A stretch of DNA of 64,000 bases, taken from assembly GCF_008180725.1 (NCBI RefSeq), contig NZ_VTEV01000004.1:388312-452311 (forward strand). Reading direction: 5' to 3'. The notes under the pieces are model-generated. The model saw nothing but the letters and a program-made list of their open reading frames with translations. It made no database searches and was not told the origin of the DNA. This document shows positions 33,979-40,200 of the stretch, in pieces. This DNA comes from Sutcliffiella horikoshii (GTDB lineage: Bacteria; Bacillota; Bacilli; Bacillales; Bacillaceae_I). The stretch's first letter is position 1, and each line of letters opens with the position of its first letter. Both the position numbers and the translations under genes were made by a program.

Positions 33979-34848
33979 ATGAAAAAAGTTCTACTGATAG
34001 ATGGAATGGCTTTATTATTCCGTTCTTTTTATGCAACTAGTGTTTATAATCGCTTCATGTATACATCCAACGGAATCCCAACGAATGCAATTCAGGGATT
34101 TGTTAAACATATGATCACGTCAATGGAAACGTTCGAGCCCACACATGTTGTTTGCTGCTGGGATATGGGAAGCAAGACTTTCCGCACAGAAATGTTTGAT
34201 GACTATAAAGCAAACAGACCTGCACCGCCACAAGAGTTGATTCCACAATTTGACCTTGTGAAAGAAGTGGTTGAGGCGTTTGACATCCCAAATATTGGAC
34301 TTGCCGGCTTTGAAGCAGATGACTGCTTAGGAACCCTTGCAGAACTTTATCGTGAAGAAGCCGAGGTCATTATCCTAACTGGTGACCAAGACGTTCTTCA
34401 GCTGATTAAACCAAATATTAAAGTAGCGTTGCTAATGAAAGGTTATGGCAACTACGAAGTGTTAGATGAGAATGGTTTTTACGAGAAAAAAGGACTTACA
34501 CCCCAACAACTCATCGACCTTAAAGCAATAATGGGGGACAGCAGTGATAATTACCCTGGAGTTAAAGGTGTCGGGGAAAAAACAGCTACAAAGCTGTTGA
34601 TGGAGTATCAGACAGTGGACGGGATTTTAGAAAATCTGTCTGCTCTTACAAAAAGCCAACGTCAGAAATTCGAAGACAGCTTGGAGTTATTGCATCTTTC
34701 AAGAGAACTTGCAACAATCAAGTGTGATGTACCGGTATCTTGTGAATTGCATGATGCCACTATCACGATTGACCGCAGCAAAGTGGCTAATAAATTTGAT
34801 GAGTTGGAATTCAAGAATTTGCATGGCTTTATAGATAAAGTTTGTTAA
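33979..34848 (+). CDS. ypcP: 5'-3' exonuclease YpcP (FEN family)
   Basis: This stand-alone flap endonuclease/5'-3' exonuclease acts on primers and flaps, like the N-terminal domain of DNA polymerase I. The 289-residue protein has the acidic residues LIDGMALLFRSFY, DDYKANRP, FEADDCLGTLA and LTGDQDVLQL, and the helix-hairpin-helix GDSSDNYPGVKGVGEKTA near residue 187. ATG 33979 follows GAGAGGGAG. It is convergent with sspL. Confidence 0.94.
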   Translation: MKKVLLIDGMALLFRSFYATSVYNRFMYTSNGIPTNAIQGFVKHMITSMETFEPTHVVCCWDMGSKTFRTEMFDDYKANRPAPPQELIPQFDLVKEVVEAFDIPNIGLAGFEADDCLGTLAELYREEAEVIILTGDQDVLQLIKPNIKVALLMKGYGNYEVLDENGFYEKKGLTPQQLIDLKAIMGDSSDNYPGVKGVGEKTATKLLMEYQTVDGILENLSALTKSQRQKFEDSLELLHLSRELATIKCDVPVSCELHDATITIDRSKVANKFDELEFKNLHGFIDKVC

Positions 34849-34881
34849 GAGAAGATGAACAAGTCATCTTCTCTTTTTTAT
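34848..34881. terminator. Bidirectional terminator ypcP/sspL
   Basis: AGAGAAGATGA and TCATCTTCTCT form an 11-bp stem with a 5-base loop, followed by T6. Its right end overlaps the sspL stop codon. Confidence 0.9.
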
Positions 34882-35018
34882 CGTTTTGTATTGTCTTTTT
34901 TTGCCTTATTTTCAAGCTTGGATTGTACTTCCTGCGCAAACTCTGCATCTTGACCGTAACCTTGAGGGTTTACACCAGGAGCTTTTTTACCTCTGTTTGC
35001 TGAGTTATTTTTACTCAT
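34878..35018 (-). CDS. sspL: Minor small acid-soluble spore protein SspL
   Basis: The 46-residue peptide ends KLENKAKKDNTKR and has GVNPQGYGQ in the middle, matching the ELEERAKKSNTKR end and GVTPQG segment of B. subtilis SspL. It also contains AEFAQE, close to the GPR cleavage core. ATG 35018 follows CGGAGGTGAG. It lies beside ypcP as in B. subtilis. Confidence 0.85.
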   Translation of the reverse strand: MSKNNSANRGKKAPGVNPQGYGQDAEFAQEVQSKLENKAKKDNTKR

Positions 35019-35114
35019 GCTTCTCACCTCCGTTCCTAGTTTTCCTTTTCTAGCTAAAAATTATGTTGCATTGTGACGTTCAAAATGACTCAAACTACAC
35101 TCGAGGTGATTAGT

Positions 35115-35603
35115 ATGAATCGACCACTTAAAATTGCTCTGAGTGCTATCACATTGGCACAATTTCTAAAGATTCCAATAAAATTCCTTCGAACAGGTAA
35201 ATGGGAGTGGAACACCTTCTTTGAAACAGGAGGGATGCCGAGCTCACATTCGGCGGGAGTATCTGCTTTAGCCACCATCATCGCGATGAAAAGGGGATTT
35301 AAAACGATAGATTTTGCGCTTTCCGCCATATTTGGTCTGATTGTTATGTATGATGCACAGGGAGTTAGAAGACAAACAGGGGAGATAACGCTGGCGGTAA
35401 ATGATCTTGCTGAAAAGTTGGATAGACTTGAAGGAAAACCTGACAAGAATGTTCATGACAAATTAGAAAAACGATTAAAAGAACGCCTGGGGCATCAACC
35501 GGAAGAAGTAGTGGGAGGAGCTATATTCGGTATTGCTCTAGCTTTTTTAGGAATGCGCTTGTTACCCAAAAAGAAAAAATTGGAACTTTGGGACAAACTA
35601 TGA
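35115..35603 (+). CDS. Divergent PAP2 family membrane protein (YuiD/DUF212)
   Basis: The 162-residue protein has the PAP2-like phosphatase motif GGMPSSHSAG (near residues 37-46) and VMYDAQGVRRQTGE, with three to four hydrophobic helices including a C-terminal one (GGAIFGIALAFLGMRLL). It resembles B. subtilis YuiD; the substrate is unknown, probably a lipid phosphate. ATG 35115 follows CGAGGTGA; upstream in-frame ATGs lack a ribosome site. Confidence 0.88.
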   Translation: MNRPLKIALSAITLAQFLKIPIKFLRTGKWEWNTFFETGGMPSSHSAGVSALATIIAMKRGFKTIDFALSAIFGLIVMYDAQGVRRQTGEITLAVNDLAEKLDRLEGKPDKNVHDKLEKRLKERLGHQPEEVVGGAIFGIALAFLGMRLLPKKKKLELWDKL

Positions 35604-35665
35604 TGGGCAAACGACAAATTTTGCGGTAAAATCGAAGAAGGGGACGTACAAAAGGATGGATAACT

Positions 35666-35938
35666 TTGAAAAAATCATGGAGTACAGAAGATTACCTTCA
35701 ACAACTTACCGCAAAAGGTTTTAAATTCGGAGAAGATTCTCTCGGTTTTATAGAATTTGGCAAGCATTATACAGATAGCTCGGACTATTTGGTCAACATA
35801 GCTATTGAAATTACTCTAAAAGCACAAAAGCAGTTTGACGGCAGTTTTTTTGTCTCGTTTTTGGAAATGATTAAACAGGAACAGATTCATTCTAAACGTG
35901 CAGCATTTGAATTAGCTAAAGAAAAGCAGATTATTTAA
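35666..35938 (+). CDS. Hypothetical 90-residue protein (possibly DUF6123)
   Basis: The start is TTG 35666 after AAAGGATGG. The product (MKKSWSTEDYLQQLTAKGFK at the start) has a mixed helical pattern with GFIEFGKHYTDSSDYL in the middle. It is similar in size and position to a Bacillus conserved family, but the assignment is tentative. A clear terminator follows. Function unknown. Confidence 0.75.
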   Translation: MKKSWSTEDYLQQLTAKGFKFGEDSLGFIEFGKHYTDSSDYLVNIAIEITLKAQKQFDGSFFVSFLEMIKQEQIHSKRAAFELAKEKQII

Positions 35939-35979
35939 GGGACTTTCCCACTTTATGAGCGGGAAGTCTTTTTTTTTTG
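35936..35979 (+). terminator. Terminator after the 90-residue gene
   Basis: GACTTTCCC and GGGAAGTC pair around ACTTTATGAGC, then T10. Confidence 0.88.
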
Positions 35980-36035
35980 TAATAAGAGTGTGTTTAAATC
36001 CCAGAAGTTGTTCGGGGAAGGACTGGATAGAGGCT

Positions 36036-36240
36036 GTTTCAAGGTCCGATACCTGTTTTGCAAATCTCAAATAGAGAAGCAGTGTCAAGGGCCGAAGCCG
36101 GTTTCGAAAAGCCCAAACGGTAACAGAGAAGCAGTGTCAAGGGCCGAAGCCGGTTTCGAAAAGCCCAAACGGTAACAGAAAAGACGTGTCAAGGTCCAAA
36201 GCCGGTCACGAAAAGCTCAAACAATAACAGAGCCGCCAGT
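36036..36240 (+). repeat. Unrelated 52-bp tandem repeat (array 5)
   Basis: The motif GTGTCAAGG starts at 36082, 36134 and 36186, exactly 52 bp apart, with a diverged GTTTCAAGG copy at 36036. Two units are almost identical. Each contains CGAAGCCGGTTTCG, a near-perfect 14-bp palindrome, and GGGCC..AAGCCC. The sequence is unrelated to arrays 1-4 but has the same period. The right-hand unit runs into the 3D-domain pseudogene. Confidence 0.88.
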
Positions 36241-36369
36241 ATCTCCTGCAACAGCATAACCATATCCTTCCATATAGACTTTTGTCCCTAAAGGAATGAC
36301 ACTTGGATCTACTGCAATTACTTTCGCTCCTGGATTTGTACGTAAGTTAATGCCCGAACTTGTTAAGTT
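36217..36369 (-). pseudogene. Remnant of a 3D-domain (DPBB) cell-wall hydrolase gene
   Basis: The minus-strand frame from about 36369 to a TGA at 36217-36219 reads SSGINLRTNPGAKVIAVDPS, followed by VIPLGTKVYMEGYGYAVAGD and TGGSVIV. This is the core of the 3D domain found in YabE, YocH and YorM-type lytic transglycosylase-like proteins, including the aspartates of VDPS and GDTGG. The N-terminal domains and the last part of the 3D domain (after TGG) are missing. No ribosome site or signal peptide is present. It is a decayed fragment of a once larger gene. Confidence 0.82.
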
Positions 36370-36413
36370 GCCACATCTTAAGGGAATACTTGATGTTGTG
36401 GCAGCTTTTTTTT
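36362..36413 (+). terminator. Terminator-like hairpin beside the pseudogene
   Basis: AAGTTGCCACATC and GATGTTGTGGCAGCTT form an imperfect stem, then T8. Its owner is unclear because no intact gene precedes it. Confidence 0.6.
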
Positions 36414-36519
36414 GTTTGTGGTTTTACTTAACAGTGTTTTGTGGTAAGTTTCTTATTAATTAGGCAGAAGCCCATTTATATTTGCTGCGTTTGACACTGG
36501 AATATCGGGTGAATTATCG

Positions 36520-36612
36520 TTTATCCATTCTAAAATTGTTTTATCCATTGTAATGACACTTATATCCATCGTAAAAACGATTTATCCATCGTAAAAAGAA
36601 TTTATCCATTTT
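36520..36612 (+). repeat. Short 20-bp tandem repeat
   Basis: ATCCAT recurs at 36523, 36543, 36564, 36584 and 36604, giving five units of 20-21 bp with the consensus TTTATCCATCGTAAAAACGA. The units are AT-rich and diverge toward the left. No gene is present here. Confidence 0.8.
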
Positions 36613-36902
36613 TGACTTATGAATATCCAGTGCTCAGTGCTGGATGAAGGCGGAATAGAAAGGTGGCACTCCGCATGAAAATGGTGATAACACCAGGCAA
36701 GCGAAGCGCCTGAAACAGAAAAAACAGTACAATAAAAAAACGACCCTCTTCAGGCCGTTTCTGTTTTAAAAAATGGGAACAATTCATCACCCAAAGTACC
36801 GAACTCCTCAATGGAGAGGGTTTCTCCACACCTTTTGGGATCAATGGAATCTCCTCCCAAATACCATAAACAGTAACAGAGAAAGCATTTATAACCAAAA
36901 TA
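36613..36902. other. Intergenic region without a recognised gene
   Basis: The 290 bp between the short repeat and the RNase H gene hold no convincing frame. CAGGCAAGCGAAGCGCCTG (36697-36715) is a palindrome-like fragment and matches the reverse complement of an end segment of the dispersed repeat at 44033, so this is partly repeat debris. Confidence 0.55.
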
Positions 36903-37295
36903 TTACTTTTTATTAAGCTGAATCGCCTTCCTCGACAACTCATCCGCCATCTTATTCTCTTTACTCGGTACCCACTTAATGAAAAATAAATCAAGCTGAT
37001 CGGATAAGCTTAAAGCTTCCTCCAACAACACGCGATATTGCTGTTTTTTAGCAAAACGCTTTTCCATCGCACTCTCCACCGCCTGAGAGTCGGTACGGAA
37101 AGAAACAATATGATAACCTTGTTTCTTACATATCTTCAATGCTTCAATTAATGCATGAAATTCAGCTTCATGATTTGACATCATTCCAAGTGGAATACTG
37201 TATTGTTCCGCAGAACCATGCCCCTTTATAAAAATGCCAGCACCGGAAGGCCCGGGATCACCTGCGCTTGCCCCGTCAATATATACCTCAATCAT
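36903..37295 (-). CDS. ypdQ: RNase HI-like protein YpdQ
   Basis: The 130-residue protein has an RNase H fold with acidic residues in YIDGASAGDPG, NHEAEFHALIEAL, FRTDSQAV and ENKMADELS, so the four DEDD positions appear filled. B. subtilis YpdQ has been described as a type 1 RNase H relative lacking the basic protrusion, with no clear activity; the same segment is absent here. ATG 37295 is preceded by AGGCGAATGC and no strong ribosome site. It is divergent from ypeP. Confidence 0.85.
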   Translation of the reverse strand: MIEVYIDGASAGDPGPSGAGIFIKGHGSAEQYSIPLGMMSNHEAEFHALIEALKICKKQGYHIVSFRTDSQAVESAMEKRFAKKQQYRVLLEEALSLSDQLDLFFIKWVPSKENKMADELSRKAIQLNKK

Positions 37296-37464
37296 TGCAT
37301 TCGCCTGCCTATTAAATAAGTGTTACACGAACATATTTCGATATGTCCTGTGATAAGATAAGAATACACATAATTAACTTATTATTAAAGCTATATTATT
37401 CATACTTTTTACGAGCAACGGGTATAAGTTAGAATCACTTAGAAGTAAAGGGGATTTCCAAACC

Positions 37465-38118
37465 ATGAAATTGACCTTAGAATGGCATTACCACACTCCA
37501 AAACATATTGAGACCACTTTCAGAAGTGATGAACTTGATATTAGGCTGGCGCTTAGGCTTGCTGAAGATATAGAAAAGACAGGGAGAGTAAAACGTCTTT
37601 CTTTTTTTGATGAAGATGGGTCAGAATGGACCAAAAAAGAAATAAATAAATGGATTAAGCAGAGTGAAGTAGGGATTTCTGACGTTGTTGCTTACTTTGA
37701 TGGTGGATACGACGTAGACACAAAACTGGCGGGAATCGGAAATGTGGTTTATTATAATCAAAATAGAAAAGACTACAGGTACAGAATAAATGCAAGGCTT
37801 GAAGAATTGGAATCGAACAACGAAGCGGAATATGCTGCTTTTTACTTTCTGGTCCAACAATTGGAGCATCTTGAAATCCGTGCGATGGAAGTTACTTTTA
37901 AGGGCGACTCTCTTGTTGTATTAAATCAACTTTCTGGAGAATGGCCGTGTTATGATGAACTTTTTAACCGCTGGCTTGATAAGATAGAAGAGAAGTTGAA
38001 GGAGCTTAAGATACGGCCAAATTTTGAATCTGTATCGAGAAAAGATAATACGGAGGCTCATCAGCTGGCTAAACAGGCACTAGAAGGAACACCGATAGAA
38101 AGCAAACTGCAATTGTGA
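37465..38118 (+). CDS. ypeP: RNase H-like protein YpeP
   Basis: The 217-residue protein has an N-terminal domain of about 70 residues and a C-terminal RNase H-like domain with VVAYFDGGYD, SNNEAEYAAFYFL and TFKGDSLVV. The last acidic position, Asp in family members (NKEADALA type), is His here (DNTEAHQLAK). That may reduce catalysis, or a nearby acidic residue may substitute. ATG 37465 follows AAAGGGGA. ypeQ begins 24 bp downstream. Confidence 0.85.
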   Translation: MKLTLEWHYHTPKHIETTFRSDELDIRLALRLAEDIEKTGRVKRLSFFDEDGSEWTKKEINKWIKQSEVGISDVVAYFDGGYDVDTKLAGIGNVVYYNQNRKDYRYRINARLEELESNNEAEYAAFYFLVQQLEHLEIRAMEVTFKGDSLVVLNQLSGEWPCYDELFNRWLDKIEEKLKELKIRPNFESVSRKDNTEAHQLAKQALEGTPIESKLQL

Positions 38119-38141
38119 ATATATAGGAGTGACAATAAATA

Positions 38142-38330
38142 ATGATTAATCGAAAAAAGATACTCTTGGAAGTTGGTGAAATTTTAGACACCTACTGTAC
38201 CGAGTGCCTCGTTAAGCAAACGTTACGTAAAGATTACGGCAAGACACATGCGCAATCTTTTTGTATTAGTGAATGTACAGTAGGTGCTGAAATCAAGAAG
38301 TTAGGAGACCAGTTAGTGGAGCGCAAATAA
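38142..38330 (+). CDS. ypeQ: Zinc-finger protein YpeQ
   Basis: The 62-residue protein carries a zinc-binding pattern DTYCTECLVKQTLRKDYG, then THAQSFCISECTVG: Cys-x2-Cys, His and a Cys-x3-Cys pair. This matches the small YpeQ zinc-finger family. The function is unknown. It is 24 bp after ypeP and the pair forms a conserved unit in Bacillus. Confidence 0.85.
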   Translation: MINRKKILLEVGEILDTYCTECLVKQTLRKDYGKTHAQSFCISECTVGAEIKKLGDQLVERK

Positions 38331-38399
38331 TTTAGCGCTTTACCGGCTGGTTTTTTCTTTTTTTAAGAAATATTAATTAGATCGAATTGTGGATTAGTC

Positions 38400-39030
38400 T
38401 TCAGTGTAATTCTTTTCATCGTGATGAAGACCTTACTGACAAGGAAAAAAGACGAGAGAAGTCCTCATAGCCGAAATGAAGACCTCGGTGACAAGGAAAA
38501 AGGACGAGGGAAGTCCTCATAGCCGGTATGAAGACCCATATGACAAGAAAAAGGACGAGGGAAGTCCTCATAGCCGGTATGAAGACCTCGATGACAAGGA
38601 AAAAAGACGAGAGAAGTCCTCATAGCCGGTATGAAGACCTTAGTGACAAGGAAAAAGGACGAGGGAAGTCCTCATAGCCGGTATGAAGACCTATATGACA
38701 AGGAAAAAGGACGAGGGAAGTCCTCATAGCCGGTATGAAGACCTCGATGACAAGGAAAAAAGACGAGAGAAGTCCTCATAGTCGGTATGAAGACCTTAGT
38801 GACAAGGAAAAAAGACGAGAGAAGTCCTCATAGCCGGATTGAAGACCTTAGTGACAAGGAAAAAAGACGAGAGAAGTCCTCATAGCCGGAATGAAGACCT
38901 CGGTGACAAGGAAAAAGGACGAGGGAAGTCCTCATAGTCGGTATGAAGACCTCGGTGACAAGGAAAAAAGAGGAGAGAAGTCCTCATCGTCGGTTGGTAT
39001 AAAGACCTCGGTGACAAGAATTAAAACAAA
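38400..39030 (+). repeat. 52-bp tandem repeat array 3 (12 copies)
   Basis: GAAGACC (AAAGACC in the last unit) occurs at 38426, 38478, 38530, 38581, 38633, 38685, 38737, 38789, 38841, 38893, 38945 and 39001. Nine of the eleven intervals are exactly 52; one unit lost a base and one gained four. The dyad core is GAAGTCCTCATAGCC, then GGTATGAAGACCTC, and the linker is GGTGACAAGGAAAAAGGACG plus AGG. The array fills the gap between ypeQ and ypzA and is oriented like the other arrays. Confidence 0.97.
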
Positions 39031-39053
39031 AAAACCGCCCATCCAGGCGGTTA
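39024..39053 (-). terminator. Terminator of ypzA
   Basis: AACCGCC and GGCGGTT form a 7-bp stem around CATCCA; the minus strand continues in T7. It touches the ypzA stop codon. Confidence 0.85.
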
Positions 39054-39332
39054 TTTTCGTGCTTCAGAAAGCTGATGTTCGCATTGAGAAAGGGATAATT
39101 CACAATTTTGAAGAAAATCGGTATCTAACCCCGTTCCTGCACTTTTTGCATCGTTAAGTAGAGATCTAGCGTTAGAAATGGCTCTTTCTGCATGATCCAT
39201 TGCTTCAGGATCAAGACTCATAGTCGCCGACCCCACCATTTTTTCTGCAGATTGGATGGAAACCTGAACTTGAGCCAAATCATTATATCCTGTGTGTAAT
39301 TCCGTGTTGTTAGTATATTGTTGTTTATCCAT
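39051..39332 (-). CDS. ypzA: YpzA-like protein (DUF2564)
   Basis: The 93-residue, helical, Ser/Ala/Gln-rich protein matches the DUF2564 pattern: DLAQVQVSIQSAEKMVGSAT, then HAERAISNARSLLNDAKSAG and LSQCEHQLSEA. This is a small family found next to degR and cspD in B. subtilis. The function is unknown. ATG 39332 has AAGGAGG upstream. Confidence 0.88.
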   Translation of the reverse strand: MDKQQYTNNTELHTGYNDLAQVQVSIQSAEKMVGSATMSLDPEAMDHAERAISNARSLLNDAKSAGTGLDTDFLQNCELSLSQCEHQLSEARK

Positions 39333-39392
39333 TTTTACAGCCTCCTTCTTATTTTAGAATAAGTAAAAGGGGCAAAAGATATTCACTAAAAA

Positions 39393-39434
39393 GAAAAAGA
39401 CCATCAATCAAATGATGGTCTCTTTCTTTTTTCA
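39393..39434. terminator. Terminator of cspD
   Basis: GACCATCA and TGATGGTC form an 8-bp stem with an ATCAAA loop; both flanks are A/T-runs, so it can work in both directions. Confidence 0.88.
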
Positions 39435-39455
39435 TATATGTTTTACAACTATAGA

Positions 39456-39656
39456 TTAAAGTTTTGAAACGTTAGCAGCTTGTGGTCCGCGGTTTCCTTC
39501 AACGATTTCAAAAGAAACTTCTTGGCCTTCTTCTAAAGATTTGAAACCTTCACCAGTGATTGCAGAGAAATGTACGAATACGTCATCTCCACCTTCTACT
39601 TCGATAAATCCAAAACCTTTTTCGTTGTTGAACCATTTTACTTTACCGTTTTGCAT
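39456..39656 (-). CDS. cspD: Cold shock protein CspD
   Basis: This 66-residue RNA/DNA-binding protein has the OB fold with RNP1 (KGFGFIEV) and RNP2 (DVFVHFSAI) and is nearly identical to B. subtilis CspD. It melts mRNA structure at low temperature. ATG 39656 follows TAGGAGG. A leader of about 90 bases separates it from a SigA promoter (39755-39784). Confidence 0.96.
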   Translation of the reverse strand: MQNGKVKWFNNEKGFGFIEVEGGDDVFVHFSAITGEGFKSLEEGQEVSFEIVEGNRGPQAANVSKL

Positions 39657-39754
39657 TGTTCTTTTTCCTCCTAAAAATAGCGCACAATGTGCCGTGAAAT
39701 TGTATTATCATCACCAATTTCCATCAGAAAAGAAAGCGGTTAAATGACAATTTC

Positions 39755-39784
39755 AATATACAATATTTCCTCTATGAGAGTCAA
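39755..39784 (-). promoter_or_regulatory. Promoter of cspD
   Basis: On the minus strand, TTGACT (39784-39779) and TATATT (39760-39755) are separated by 18 bp. The predicted start is about 90 bases before the cspD ATG, giving the long leader typical of cold-shock genes. Confidence 0.75.
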
Positions 39785-39853
39785 GGTTTCAAACTTTGTA
39801 CCTGTTTTATTTTTTTGTTCCTTTCATATATATAGGTAAAGGAGGGATAAGCT

Positions 39854-40099
39854 ATGCTGCGGACAAAATTTGAAGGTAGGGAAATGATATTACGGATCAA
39901 AAGGAATCTAAATTTTTACTCATTAGATGAGGATACGATTTACAACAGCTTGCGCGAGTCTTTACAAATCATATATTTCATGGATTCATTCGCGTTGCAA
40001 GTTGGTGAATACCTCTTAGTGGGAGAAACTCAACAAAGTGCATACCCGTTAATTACCGTCCAGAACATAGTGCCCAGAAAAAATATTGTGACCGTGTAA
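39854..40099 (+). CDS. Hypothetical 81-residue protein
   Basis: ATG 39854 follows AAAGGAGGG. The product (MLRTKFEGREMILRIKRNLN at the start) has a mixed beta/alpha look with a VGEYLLVGETQQSAYP stretch. I do not recognise the family. It is divergent from cspD and followed by a strong terminator, so it is likely a real single gene. Confidence 0.7.
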   Translation: MLRTKFEGREMILRIKRNLNFYSLDEDTIYNSLRESLQIIYFMDSFALQVGEYLLVGETQQSAYPLITVQNIVPRKNIVTV

Positions 40100-40130
40100 C
40101 TATACAAACAAATGTTTTGCTTTTATAATT

Positions 40131-40182
40131 AATGTAGGAAAAGAGAAGGGATGCCACCCTCTTTTCCTACATTTATTTATAG
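40131..40182 (+). terminator. Strong terminator before topB
   Basis: ATGTAGGAAAAGAG and CTCTTTTCCTACAT pair over 14 bp, and AGGG/CCCT extends the stem, then an AT-rich end. Confidence 0.88.
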
Positions 40183-40200
40183 AGTGGAGTGGAAGTTGTA

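Noticed and set aside
36617..36994. Long minus-strand open frame downstream of the RNase H gene
   Set aside because: It overlaps the well-supported ypdQ gene in another frame and has no ribosome site or family pattern.
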